A stretch of 64,000 nucleotides of DNA from a virus: positions 1 through 64,000 of the IMG/VR virus record IMGVR_UViG_3300048798_000032; one strand, 5' to 3'. The position numbers were made by a program, and so were the translations under genes. The notes beneath the pieces are model-generated. The model did no database searches, had not been told where the DNA came from, and worked only from the letters and a program-made list of their open reading frames with translations. Below, in pieces: positions 16,122-24,407 of this stretch (position 1 is the first letter of the stretch; every line of letters begins with the position of its first letter).

Positions 16122-16232
16122 GGCACGGGCTTTCACCTCCGCCCTGAAGGACGGAGCACTAGCCCGCATTTTGGTAGCCCAAGCCCCAGCGGATCTGATC
16201 CTCGGCGGCTGGCGGTGCGTAGCTGTCGCACA

Positions 16233-16436
16233 TCAGGACACCGGATCAAGGCGGTCAGCGGCTGCGCGCAGGAACTCTGCCAGTGGCTTGCCCACATCCA
16301 GATCCACCGTGACTTCGGAGATGCGCAGCGGCGTGCTGGGTGGCATGCGCAGCCGCACGGTGGGAGTGAACGAGCCGATCCTGGCTTCGCTGCCATCACT
16401 GGAGCGCACGATCAAGTCCATGCCAGCCATCTCCAT
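16233..16436 (-). CDS. Small phage hypothetical protein
   Basis: A 67-residue protein beginning MEMAGMDLIVRSSDGSEA, beta-rich with a DVGKPLAEFLRAAADRL helix at the end. It starts 2 bases after the HNH gene stop and ends about 70 bases from the insertion element, so it appears uninterrupted. Function unknown. Confidence 0.55.
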   Translation of the reverse strand: MEMAGMDLIVRSSDGSEARIGSFTPTVRLRMPPSTPLRISEVTVDLDVGKPLAEFLRAAADRLDPVS

Positions 16437-16438
16437 TT

Positions 16439-16765
16439 TCAGATCAGCCCGGGGTGACGTTCGCTTGGGCGTGTCCGCGCCGCTGCCATCTTGCGCCGGA
16501 TCTGGCCCCACGCCTCGCCGCCCTGCCCTGAGCTCCGGCGCGTGTGGTGCGGTGCGCAGATAGCTCTCAGCATTTCCGGGTGGTGATCCCACGGTGCGCC
16601 CATGTGGTCGGCCTGAGACGCCCGCACAGCGCAGGGTGCGCCGTCCTCGCCGGGCAGTTCACCCCAGCGGCAGCGGTACCCGTCGCGCACGAGCACGGAC
16701 GCCGACAGGGCATCCCAGCCAGGGGGCAGCGGTACCGACCGCCAGGAACCGGGGCGGCTGACCAT
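16439..16765 (-). CDS. HNH endonuclease
   Basis: A 108-residue HNH nuclease. RDGYRCRWGELPGEDGAPC gives one zinc Cys pair, ASQADHMGAPWDHHPEMLRAIC the HNH core, and APHHTRRS the final His. HNH proteins of this size next to terminases help cleave packaging substrates in many phages. The ATG at 16765 is chosen because it overlaps the stop of the upstream peptide (TGATG). Confidence 0.8.
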   Translation of the reverse strand: MVSRPGSWRSVPLPPGWDALSASVLVRDGYRCRWGELPGEDGAPCAVRASQADHMGAPWDHHPEMLRAICAPHHTRRSSGQGGEAWGQIRRKMAAARTRPSERHPGLI

Positions 16766-16839
16766 CAGCGCCAGCGCACGAGCCAGAGAATCAGCAGGAT
16801 TACCAGCACCAGGACGATCACGCCACCGCCGACGTACAT
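16765..16839 (-). CDS. 24-residue membrane peptide
   Basis: MYVGGG followed by a single hydrophobic helix (VIVLVLVILLILWLV) and a basic RWR end. It has a strong GGGAGG site 4 bases before the ATG and its stop overlaps the HNH start (TGATG). Very similar one-helix peptides occur in actinophages; role unknown. Confidence 0.6.
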   Translation of the reverse strand: MYVGGGVIVLVLVILLILWLVRWR

Positions 16840-17021
16840 CCTGCCTCCCTGGCATCATCGCTAGGCTTGGACCGCACCAGACTCAGGCACCGGGGGGTTC
16901 CGTGGCGTGGCCGTCGCCCGAGGATGCGGCCTGGGACGGCGCACGTGATGGCCTGCGCGGCGCACGGCTTCTGCGCCTTCCTGCACCCGCTGGCGGACGG
17001 ACGGTGCCTGGTGTGCGCGGC

Positions 17022-17570
17022 TCAGGTCTCCGTGGCCGGCGTGCCGGGAACCAGCGCCACCTGCGTTGCCGGGCCAGACGTCACGATGATCGCCTCGGCA
17101 CCGGTGAATCCCGTGGTCTGCCCGACCACCGACAGGGACAGGTTCGGCGTCGGCGTCCCCGCGGCCACGGTGGCGGACAGCGTGTCGGTGGAGACGGTCA
17201 GCACGGCACCGGAGTTGTCCGGGTCGGTCAGCGTCCACGCCCACGTGTCCGCGGGTGCCGGGGCCGGCTCGCCCTTGGCGTCCAGGCCGCCGAGGGTGAA
17301 CGGAAGGACGTTGCTGTCGAGGATGTCGATGGATGCGGTCACGGGAGACTCACTCTCTGAGGTGGGGGTGCCTGGGATGAGGACAATCGAGGCCGGCCGG
17401 AGCGTGACCCGGTTGCGCAGCCACGCGTAGGCGACATTCGCGGTCTGCTGGTAGAAGTTGCCGCCGGCGGTGGCGAGCTGGGCGGCGAACTGCCGGTCGG
17501 CCTGGTCGGCGGCGGCGTATGCGGCCGAGCCGGGGACAGCGGCCGGATCGGGTGGGGTGGGCGTCGTCAA
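17022..17570 (-). CDS. Phage protein with Ig-like domain
   Basis: A 182-residue protein. The N-terminal 60 residues are helical (AAYAAADQADRQFAAQLATA); the C-terminal 110 are beta-rich with Thr/Val repeats (LTVSTDTLSATVAAGTP, LSLSVVGQTTGF), as in bacterial Ig-like modules. Such domains decorate phage particles, so a virion role is plausible. The 182 bases downstream (16840-17021) contain nothing I can identify. Confidence 0.6.
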   Translation of the reverse strand: MTTPTPPDPAAVPGSAAYAAADQADRQFAAQLATAGGNFYQQTANVAYAWLRNRVTLRPASIVLIPGTPTSESESPVTASIDILDSNVLPFTLGGLDAKGEPAPAPADTWAWTLTDPDNSGAVLTVSTDTLSATVAAGTPTPNLSLSVVGQTTGFTGAEAIIVTSGPATQVALVPGTPATET

Positions 17571-17657
17571 GGAAGCGCCTCCGTTTTCCCGGGGAGCGCT
17601 GAACAGGGGGGGATGACGCGGGGGGTGATGACCTGCGGTTATGCGCCGTGCTGGCGG

Positions 17658-17963
17658 TCAGGCGGCGCAAGAGAGGCTTTTGCTGGCCTCGATCGCAGCA
17701 ATCTCGCGGTAGTCGTAGACGTTCCAGCGGCCGATCTTGCCGAGTGGCTCGATGCCGTAGCGCTCGATCCAGGTGCGCACCGTGGAGGCGGGAACGCCGA
17801 GCAACTCACCAGCCCGGGTGGGGGTGACGATGTCCTCGGGCTCGATGCCAGGACGGGGCGGCATTGACCACCACCCCGGCACAGGAAAATCCCGTCGGCG
17901 CTCAGCGGGCGGGATTTGGGCACACGTATCTAGGTCGGTAGCGTCCCAGATTTTAGCGATCAT
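17658..17963 (-). CDS. MerR/excisionase-like HTH protein
   Basis: A 101-residue DNA-binding protein. The HTH lies in PTRAGELLGVPASTVRTWIERYG (about 48-70), followed by a basic wing (GKIGRWNVYDYREIAAIE). It could be an excisionase/RDF or a regulator. No integrase gene is seen in the window. Confidence 0.7.
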   Translation of the reverse strand: MIAKIWDATDLDTCAQIPPAERRRDFPVPGWWSMPPRPGIEPEDIVTPTRAGELLGVPASTVRTWIERYGIEPLGKIGRWNVYDYREIAAIEASKSLSCAA

Positions 17964-18011
17964 GTCAAAGGCTGGCCTGCGGGCACGCCGCAGAACGCGC
18001 CTTCAAGAGCA

Positions 18012-18962
18012 TCAGGTGCTCCTTGAAATACAGCGGGTGCCCACGGAAGTCGCGGCCGACTGGGTGGATCTTGCCGCCTTTCCGAGTTCCTCCAGCTGGA
18101 CCTGGTACACGCGGCCCATGAGCAGGTCGTAGGACGGCCCAATGTAGGCATTCGGGCAGTCGGTGCAGCGGACTTTGGGTTCCCATCCGCCGTCGTGAGC
18201 CTCGTACTGGACGAGGGTTTTCCCTTTGCACTCGTCGCAGCGGACCTCAGTGATGCGCCGGCGCTGGCGGGACTTGCCGAGCATCCCTCGCGCCCGGCCG
18301 TTGAGGGCAAGGAACTCCAGGCCGGCCCCTGTGCCGTCCAGGGTCACGTCTTCCCAGGCGTCGCCGGACGTGTCGTACCTGATGGGCTGCAAGGCTACCC
18401 AGGGCTGGCCGGCTTCATTGAGCACGAGTTCGGGGGTCTCGTCACCGTGCTCGGCAATAACCTCATCCACCCGGATGCGGGTGGCGGCGCGAGTGTACTC
18501 GTGCGGTTCCAGTGACAGGAGGGTGCCAAGGTAGCGGTTGAGGTAGCGGCATGCGTGGTCCAGTGCCACCGAGTCGCGGCGCCGGCCATCCGGGTAGTCC
18601 GACAGGTCCGCAATCCCGTAGACCCGTTCTTCCCACGACAAAGTAACGTGAACGATCTCCCGCATGAACGCCTGGACATCGGCGGCGATGGGGATCGGCG
18701 GCTCGCGGGAGCCCGAGACGCGCTCCTCAAGTTGCTCGCTGCGGGCCAGTAGCCCCCGCAGCTCCACATAGGTCAGCGGAAGCTCAGTGATGGCGCGGGC
18801 GATGTATTGGGTGTCTGTCTCGCAGAACGCCCTCGGGCACAGGTTCGCGTTGCCCTGGTAGTCGCGTTCCTCGCAGCGCATTCCCCGGGCGCACGGTGTC
18901 AGCCCGGCCTGGTCGCTGTAGGTGTCTGGTTCAGGATCCCGGTAGTGCCCGCGACGTCCCAC
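18012..18962 (-). CDS. Actinophage protein with zinc ribbons
   Basis: A 316-residue protein from GTG. Cys clusters CARGMRCEERDYQGN...LCPRAFCETD at the N-terminus and VRCDECKGKT / KVRCTDCPN near 235-265 form two likely zinc sites. The middle part is helical. Similar proteins occur in actinophages, with unknown function. The start is directly next to the TAA of the upstream gene. Confidence 0.65.
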   Translation of the reverse strand: MGRRGHYRDPEPDTYSDQAGLTPCARGMRCEERDYQGNANLCPRAFCETDTQYIARAITELPLTYVELRGLLARSEQLEERVSGSREPPIPIAADVQAFMREIVHVTLSWEERVYGIADLSDYPDGRRRDSVALDHACRYLNRYLGTLLSLEPHEYTRAATRIRVDEVIAEHGDETPELVLNEAGQPWVALQPIRYDTSGDAWEDVTLDGTGAGLEFLALNGRARGMLGKSRQRRRITEVRCDECKGKTLVQYEAHDGGWEPKVRCTDCPNAYIGPSYDLLMGRVYQVQLEELGKAARSTQSAATSVGTRCISRST

Positions 18963-19157
18963 TTACCCCCCTGAACTGCGAGAAGCACCGGACTGTAACT
19001 CTCTGCCTGAGCTAGAGGTTAGTGTGCCGTATCCGTTAGGGAAGTGCCAATAGAACCGTGTTCGGGTGGCAAGCAGGAAGATCAGGCCCGCGGCGAGGAG
19101 GATGAGCGGCAGTGCTCCGGATAGATCGTGAGGTGGGCATGCAGGCTGAACGCTCAC
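18963..19157 (-). CDS. Small membrane protein
   Basis: A 64-residue protein with one membrane helix (ALPLILLAAGLIFLLATRT, about 15-33). Its stop codon directly abuts the GTG of the next gene. Unknown function. Confidence 0.55.
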   Translation of the reverse strand: MSVQPACPPHDLSGALPLILLAAGLIFLLATRTRFYWHFPNGYGTLTSSSGRELQSGASRSSGG

Positions 19158-19258
19158 TCAGGCCACCCGCCTCGCCGCCGCATCTTGGACCGCGCCGAAC
19201 GCGATCTTCGCGCATTCCGGGTCACCCCGGGTGCAGTCGGCTGTGAACCAGGAACCCC

Positions 19259-19306
19259 GGCCCGCGAGGACCGGAATCCCCGCCGTTCACGGCGGGGAGT
19301 AGTCAA
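19259..19306 (+). repeat. Orphan IS200/IS605 right end, type 2
   Basis: The core GGAATCCCCGCCGTTCACGG and following bases match the right end of copy 2 (29949-30005) at nearly all positions, including the CCCCGCCG-TTCA-CGGCGGGG hairpin and the GTCAA end. No transposase remnant is beside it. It cuts into the gene at 19303-19368. Confidence 0.7.
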
Positions 19307-19368
19307 GAGTGTGCCCCGTTCCCGTTCGGTGCCATCTCTGCGCCGACGCGGATCTTAGTCTTGGCCAT
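19303..19368 (-). pseudogene. Gene start truncated by element end
   Basis: A good AGGAG site lies 8 bases before ATG 19368. The frame reads MAKTKIRVGAEMAPNGNGAHS and stops inside the orphan element end. The well-formed start and short length suggest the 5' remnant of a gene interrupted by a former insertion. It is the first gene after the DUF2637 gene. Confidence 0.5.
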
Positions 19369-19414
19369 GTGAACCGCTCCTGTGACTAGGTCATCAAAGC
19401 ATCACCGATGACGC

Positions 19415-20278
19415 TCACCCTTCCTGTCTCACAAGGTGCGGTCGCTTGTCCTCTTTGATCCACCGTCCCGCAGTCGCCTTTGAGACACCAACCGACTCAG
19501 CCAGTGCGGCCTGAGTGATCGACGGGTTGGCGCGGATGAGGCGGCGTGCCCTGGCTCGCTGCTCCGGTGTGGCGCGAGGCTTGGATGAGTCATTCGTACG
19601 TCGTTGCTGCGTCATCGGATGCGGGTCAGGTGAGCCGGTAAGTGACTCACCGGATGCGTCATCGGTCAGATCATCAGCGACGAGAGATTCATCCGCTGAT
19701 GCCTCATCGTCGCTGGCCGGCCCATCGGCGGGCGCTTCATCCCGGCGTGCTTCCCACCTGCTGACCGCTTCCCGTGGGTCAGTGATACCGGCCCACGTCG
19801 CGTCGAACATGACCTGCGCCGACCGGAGCGGATGCCACGCCCACCGGGTCATCCCGAGACGCAGCGCGTGCGGTTCAACGAGCCCCCTGGCCATCAGCGC
19901 GTCACGGGACGCCCGGCGCGAATGGACCGCCCACAGCCACGGTGACGACACGGACATGAGCCCGAACGCCACCGCGGCAAAGGTGGGGCGCCAGCCGGGC
20001 CCGGCGTAGTGGTCGTAGTTCATCGCGCCGATCACCGCGGCGAACGTGTACGCGGCCAGCCGTAGGCGCAGCGCTGAGTCGTTGGCGAGCTGCGCGACGT
20101 GCGCGTGATAGCCGAGGTAGACGGCGATGGACTCCAGCGCCAGGGCCACCAGGATCTGGCCGCCTAGCGGCCAGTGCAGGTGAGTGCGCAGGAATGCGAG
20201 CTGGCCAGCGAACGCCACCGCGTTGACCAGGGCGACAGGAACCGCTGCGGCGATGGGGTGGGTCTTGCCGGTGCTCAT
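19415..20278 (-). CDS. DUF2637 membrane protein with C-terminal HTH
   Basis: A 287-residue protein. Residues 1-125 carry about four membrane helices with the DUF2637 signature (HWPLGGQILVALALESIAVYL), a family of actinomycete plasmids and integrative conjugative elements, often near tra/spd genes. After an acidic linker, residues 235-285 form an HTH (NPSITQAALAESVGVSKATAGRWI). Probably linked to DNA spread between hyphal compartments. Last intact gene of the traB operon. Confidence 0.78.
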   Translation of the reverse strand: MSTGKTHPIAAAVPVALVNAVAFAGQLAFLRTHLHWPLGGQILVALALESIAVYLGYHAHVAQLANDSALRLRLAAYTFAAVIGAMNYDHYAGPGWRPTFAAVAFGLMSVSSPWLWAVHSRRASRDALMARGLVEPHALRLGMTRWAWHPLRSAQVMFDATWAGITDPREAVSRWEARRDEAPADGPASDDEASADESLVADDLTDDASGESLTGSPDPHPMTQQRRTNDSSKPRATPEQRARARRLIRANPSITQAALAESVGVSKATAGRWIKEDKRPHLVRQEG

Positions 20279-20374
20279 CTGGCTATCCTCCGCTTTCGTC
20301 CTCGTTGGTGACGGGGTTTGAACTGCCCGTTTCCGTCACTCTCCGTGACGCTTGCGGGTTGCCCCTCCCCCATC

Positions 20375-20452
20375 CGGCCATTGCCCGGCCATTAGCCGTG
20401 GCCATTCGGCGGCCATTGCCCTATGCAGCCACATCCCGGCCATTCGGCCATT
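20375..20452. repeat. CGGCCATT repeat array beside traB (clt-like)
   Basis: Five copies of CGGCCATT (GGCCATT starting at 20376, 20387, 20411, 20438 and 20446) and one TGGCCATT (20399) lie within 78 bases, 35 bases after the traB stop. Streptomyces plasmids carry 8-bp direct repeats (clt/TRS) near traB that the winged-helix C-terminus of TraB binds during transfer. The repeat word differs from the known GACCCGGA. Confidence 0.65.
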
Positions 20453-20486
20453 GCGTGCACGGACGTGTGCGGGTGCGCGCCCGTCG

Positions 20487-22577
20487 TCACAGAGGGTGAG
20501 AGTTCAGCCAAGCCTCACCCTCGGCAGTGATCTTGAACTTGGCGCCCTTCCCCTTGCCGGGCGGACCCACCAGGCCGTCGAGCCGAAGGCGGTTCATCCA
20601 GGCTGTGACCTCGTGCCTTTTCGCGCCGAGTTGATCAACCAAGGCGCGGCCGGAAACGCCCTCACCTGCGGAAAGCTGCAAAAGCCGCCGCTTCTGCTCG
20701 TCGGTGATCATGGTCTTGCGGGCTTCCTCGGCCCACGCTGCCGAGGTGAAGCGGTCCAGTTGATCTTGCGGCACGCTGGCGAGCCGGGCGGCCATCTCCT
20801 CGTTCTCGCTGGCCACGCGATCATTCGCGGCGCGCTTGCCGTCGAGTTTGGCGAGCAGCGCGCGGGCTTCCGGGTCGAGCGCGGAGTCAAGGCTGCCGTG
20901 TTCCATGTCGTACGCTCCGAGGTCGCCGGGGGTCTCCGGTGCGGGGGAGGGGGTTGTTACTGGCGGGTAACTTCCCGGTGGCCCGGCCGGTCCGCCACCC
21001 GCCGTGACCGTGACCTTCGCGCTGGGACGCTGCGGCAGGCCAGCCTCCAGCTTCACCGGGCGGTCGCGGCGCTCGTACGCCAGTTCACGGACGTCCAGCA
21101 GGTCGGACAGGTTGAAGGCGCGGCCGATCTCCGAACGGCCACCCGCCTCGCGCTCACCGATCCACCAGACGCCCGAGTGCGCCTCGCCGTAGGCGGACAT
21201 GTTCGGCGCGTCAGCCTCCCCGGCGGCGTGGTTCGCATCGGTCTGGTTGCAGCGGCCGATGCACGCCAGGTCTGCCTGGCTGCGGACGTTCGCGCCGCCG
21301 AACCACTGGGCTACGCCGCGCTGGCCGGCGAGCAGCACGGCCAGGGCCTCGCTGCGGTGCTTGGACGTGATGTGCTGGAGCCGCTCGGACGCGCCGGGAA
21401 TCTTCATCAGCGCGTCGATCTCGTCGGCGACCAGGACGACGCCCGGCTGCTCGCTGGAGGGGATCAGCGTGGCGACGTCGCGGCCGAGCAGCGGCCGGCC
21501 GTCGATGATGCCGCACAGCCAGTCCAGGATCGCGATCGCCTTGCGGGACTGGCCTGGGCCGATCGCGCTCTCGTAGCAGGCCGGCGACCACTCCAGCGCC
21601 TCGATCGCCTTCGACACGTTGATGTACACCAGCAGCGCGTCATCGCAGGCGGTCACGGCTTCGCACACGTCGGAGATCAGCGTGGTCTTGCCGGCATCCT
21701 TCTTGCCGACCATGATGACCGTCTTGCCGCCGTGGGAGTCGAACAGGGTCATGCGGAGCGGGCGCCCGCTGTCGGGGTCCTGGCCGACGATCAGCGGCTG
21801 CGTGATGGTGCGCGGCCCGGTCAGGTCGATCTCCGGTGCGTCATCAAACAGCGGGTGCGGGATCGGGTGCTTCCACGGGTCGCGGAGCTGGATACGCAAC
21901 CGCAGGCGGCCGGGCTTGGGTGCGCTCGAATGCACGCGCCCAAACGGCAGTCCGCGGCGTTCGGCGTAGCGCTCCTCGAGGTCCCGGCCCGCTAGCGACG
22001 TGGCGCGGCGGCCCGTGCCGGTCGTGTCGAACTCGAGCACTTCACCGAGCCGGGTCTCCTCGTGGCTGATCAGGTGCGCACCACCGATGCCGAGGGGGTG
22101 CGCCTCGCGGAGCGCGCCCATCTTGCGTGCGCGCCACGTCTTCGCCGCGGTGACCACCTCGTGCCGGTGCAGCCAGCGCAGGCCCCACAGTGCGAGCGCC
22201 AGCCACACCCACGTCACCGCGCAGTACGGGCCGTACAGCGGGCCGTGCCAGGTGGCCAGCGCAAGCCAGCCGCCCGCGAACACGGTCCCGGTCAGGACTT
22301 GCCGGGCGTGCTTGAGCCGCTTCTCCGGATCGGCGCGCTTGTGCGCTTTGCGCGCCATCCGGGCATGCAAAAGCGCGCCAACGGCAACGGCGGCGAGTGC
22401 GATGTCGAGCGCGGGAACGTGGGTCAGGTGGAACGTCTCCGACGCGACCCACAGTGCGACCGCACCGGGAAGCGCGGCGCGTGCGGCCTGCTCGGCTGGC
22501 TCACGCTTCAGCGCGGCGTGATGCGCGTCGACAGCGGCAGGCGCGCTTGGCGATGGCGGCAGTTCAGCGAGGGCCAT
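20487..22577 (-). CDS. traB: TraB-like FtsK-type DNA translocase
   Basis: A 696-residue protein. Membrane helices occupy about 35-135. The motor has Walker A GKKDAGKT (291-298) and Walker B VVLVADEID (380-388). A Pro-rich linker and a C-terminal winged helix (DEQKRRLLQLSAGEGVSGRAL...) follow, the same order as in Streptomyces TraB, which pumps double-stranded DNA from donor to recipient mycelium. Neighbouring DUF2637, hydrolase and regulator genes support the assignment. An FtsK-like role in resolving the element is the alternative. Confidence 0.85.
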   Translation of the reverse strand: MALAELPPSPSAPAAVDAHHAALKREPAEQAARAALPGAVALWVASETFHLTHVPALDIALAAVAVGALLHARMARKAHKRADPEKRLKHARQVLTGTVFAGGWLALATWHGPLYGPYCAVTWVWLALALWGLRWLHRHEVVTAAKTWRARKMGALREAHPLGIGGAHLISHEETRLGEVLEFDTTGTGRRATSLAGRDLEERYAERRGLPFGRVHSSAPKPGRLRLRIQLRDPWKHPIPHPLFDDAPEIDLTGPRTITQPLIVGQDPDSGRPLRMTLFDSHGGKTVIMVGKKDAGKTTLISDVCEAVTACDDALLVYINVSKAIEALEWSPACYESAIGPGQSRKAIAILDWLCGIIDGRPLLGRDVATLIPSSEQPGVVLVADEIDALMKIPGASERLQHITSKHRSEALAVLLAGQRGVAQWFGGANVRSQADLACIGRCNQTDANHAAGEADAPNMSAYGEAHSGVWWIGEREAGGRSEIGRAFNLSDLLDVRELAYERRDRPVKLEAGLPQRPSAKVTVTAGGGPAGPPGSYPPVTTPSPAPETPGDLGAYDMEHGSLDSALDPEARALLAKLDGKRAANDRVASENEEMAARLASVPQDQLDRFTSAAWAEEARKTMITDEQKRRLLQLSAGEGVSGRALVDQLGAKRHEVTAWMNRLRLDGLVGPPGKGKGAKFKITAEGEAWLNSHPL

Positions 22578-22580
22578 GAC

Positions 22581-23462
22581 TCATTCCCTGATCGTCCAGT
22601 GACCGTCTTTGGTCGGGTCGTGAGTCTCGGCCCACTCCAGGTGCTCCCTGAAGTAATCGACCGTCCGCTTCACCGCGAGATGCAGACCGGCCGCCACCTC
22701 GTGGAAGCCGTCCGCGAACTCGAACGTGGTCCGCAGCGCGGCCGGGTGGACGCCGGGGCCATGGATCAGGCCGTCCGCATAGGCCGCGAACGCTTCCCCG
22801 TAGCCCGCGAAACCTCTCGCCTCACGGGTCATGAAGTCGATGTGCTCGGGCAGCCCGACCGGCTCGAACTCCGCGATCCGCTGCTGGGCTGCCGCATGGT
22901 CTGGGGGGATCACCGCCGTGATGGTGGCGAATCGCTGCCGGGCCGGGGGTGGTGCGGGACCGTCGGCGGGGGGAAGGGCCGGGGGTGGTGCGGCGCGGCG
23001 CACACCGGAACTGGTCCGGGCCGCCGGCTCCGGCGGTGGCACGGAACGCAATGCCCGAAGGGAGCCAGCGTCGGGCTGCTTGCCATCTGCTCGTGCCTGC
23101 CGCTTGGCCTGGGCCTTCGCGCGCGCATCCTTCAGTGCGGCGATCATGGCGACTGCGGCGGCGGCGATGGAGGCACCCACCGTGCGGTCCTTGCCTGCCT
23201 TCACGTCCTGCCGGATGCGCCACAAGGCCATGAACAGCCCCACGACGCCAACAGCAATCCCGGCAATGAGGGCACCGGTATCAGCGCGGGCGCCAACCGC
23301 CAGTGCCCACCCCAGAAGCGAACCCGTGACCGCGCTCGCGATACCGAGGGAACGGGCGAGCTGCTCGCGGTCGGCCCACCGATGCTGCTGGACGGCCAGG
23401 AGCACGAACAGCGCGGCGAGTGCCACGAATGCCAGCCATGCGACGGCGGTCAGGAAAGACAC
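22581..23462 (-). CDS. Membrane protein of transfer operon
   Basis: A 293-residue protein with three membrane helices (about 5-25, 40-60, 65-85), a charged Ala/Lys-rich helix, a Pro-rich linker (PPPALPPADGPAPPP) and a soluble C-terminal domain of about 110 residues (HIDFMTREARGFAGYGEAF...). It precedes traB by 3 bases. Its position suggests a spread/Spd-like accessory; sequence similarity does not prove it. Confidence 0.6.
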   Translation of the reverse strand: MSFLTAVAWLAFVALAALFVLLAVQQHRWADREQLARSLGIASAVTGSLLGWALAVGARADTGALIAGIAVGVVGLFMALWRIRQDVKAGKDRTVGASIAAAAVAMIAALKDARAKAQAKRQARADGKQPDAGSLRALRSVPPPEPAARTSSGVRRAAPPPALPPADGPAPPPARQRFATITAVIPPDHAAAQQRIAEFEPVGLPEHIDFMTREARGFAGYGEAFAAYADGLIHGPGVHPAALRTTFEFADGFHEVAAGLHLAVKRTVDYFREHLEWAETHDPTKDGHWTIRE

Positions 23463-23743
23463 GCTTCCTCCTCGGTGATGTCTTGCTGAACTTCAGCCTC
23501 GGCCAGCAGTCGGCCACGCCGGCGCTTCTCCGTCCGCCACGTCGACACGAACAGGCACGCACCGACGAGAGAAGCCGTCCACAGGTAGGTCACGAGCAGG
23601 CTCACGTCTGGTGCGGTAGCCAGAGCGCGGTAGTCGGCCAGCGCGTTGCGTGACAGGTGGACGGAGGTGTCTGGCTCAAGGCTGCCGATCAGGCCGGCCG
23701 CTAGGCCGCTGAGCAAGATGCCGGTGATGACGGCGGCGCGCAT
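23450..23743 (-). CDS. Small two-helix membrane protein
   Basis: A 97-residue protein with helices at about 3-21 and 52-70 and a charged tail. ATG 23743 shares ATGA with the transglycosylase stop, and the end overlaps the next gene by 13 bases. Spd-like by position. Confidence 0.6.
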   Translation of the reverse strand: MRAAVITGILLSGLAAGLIGSLEPDTSVHLSRNALADYRALATAPDVSLLVTYLWTASLVGACLFVSTWRTEKRRRGRLLAEAEVQQDITEEEACLS

Positions 23744-24225
23744 CAGTACCAGCTCCACTGGAGCTCGTGCCGCCATGCGTTGCACGGCGTGAGGTACCGG
23801 CCGCTGATGTAGCCGAGACCCCAGCGGATCTGCGTCACGGCGCTGGTCTGCCAGTTGGTGCCAGCGCTGGCCATCTTGCCGGGGGGCAATGCCTGCGGGA
23901 TGCCGAGCGCGCCGGAATCTGGGTCAACAACCTCGGGTGACCAGGTTCCGGCCGACTCGCGGGTCCACAGCCAGTCCAGGCACGAGGTCTGGTGACCGGT
24001 CCAGCCGTAGCCGCTGGCCGCCATGTCGTTGGCGAGCTGCTCGTTGCTGGAGTAGTGAGCGGGTGCAGCGATCGCCATTGTTGCCGCGTCGGGAGCGTGG
24101 TGTCCTGACGGCTGGTGGCTGGCACCCTGGATCAAACCCGCGGCAACGAGCGCAGCACCGAAACCGGCGGCGGCTCGCTTGACTGTGACCGTGTGGCCGT
24201 AGCGCGGGTAGCGGTAGCGGGTCAT
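23743..24225 (-). CDS. Lytic transglycosylase-like protein
   Basis: A 160-residue lysozyme-fold protein. An N-terminal hydrophobic segment (AAAGFGAALVAAGLIQGA) is an anchor or signal. The catalytic glutamate is E90 in WLWTRESAGTW, followed by SGALGIPQALPPGKM and the TQIRWGLGYISGRY helix typical of this family in actinobacteria. It would open peptidoglycan locally during transfer or infection. ATGA overlaps on both sides. Confidence 0.82.
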   Translation of the reverse strand: MTRYRYPRYGHTVTVKRAAAGFGAALVAAGLIQGASHQPSGHHAPDAATMAIAAPAHYSSNEQLANDMAASGYGWTGHQTSCLDWLWTRESAGTWSPEVVDPDSGALGIPQALPPGKMASAGTNWQTSAVTQIRWGLGYISGRYLTPCNAWRHELQWSWY

Positions 24226-24407
24226 CGGCGACGCCGGTTCTTGCGCCTGCACCGGGGGCATACCGGCGCGTCCGGGCCCGGGTCGCGCTCACCGGGACCG
24301 AGGACGAGGGAGGCTCCGCATATGCCACGAGGCTCGAAGCCGAGCAACTCCTTGAATATCTGCCAGCGGCCCACGATGTGGGAGTAGGGGTCATGTCTGG
24401 GGGCCAT
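24222..24407 (-). CDS. Small CxxC protein
   Basis: A 61-residue basic protein (MAPRHDPYSHIVGRWQIFKELLGFEPRG split over its first half) ending CPRCRRKNRRRR. ATGA overlaps with both hydrolase genes. Unknown function. Confidence 0.55.
   Translation of the reverse strand: MAPRHDPYSHIVGRWQIFKELLGFEPRGICGASLVLGPGERDPGPDAPVCPRCRRKNRRRR

Larger units (their letters stand above)
14440..16165. mobile_element. IS200/IS605-type element, copy 1
   Basis: A complete element with divergent tnpB (leftward) and tnpA (rightward). The right end (14440-14497) follows tnpB and the left-end hairpin (CTCCGccctgaaggaCGGAG, about 16137-16156) follows tnpA. No target duplication or terminal inverted repeats are expected for this family. 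It separates the rightward replication genes from a leftward set. Confidence 0.85.

Noticed and set aside
16867-17430. Rightward frame after TAGGCT at 16862
   Set aside because: No start codon at the leaderless distance, and most of it is antisense to the Ig-like protein gene.
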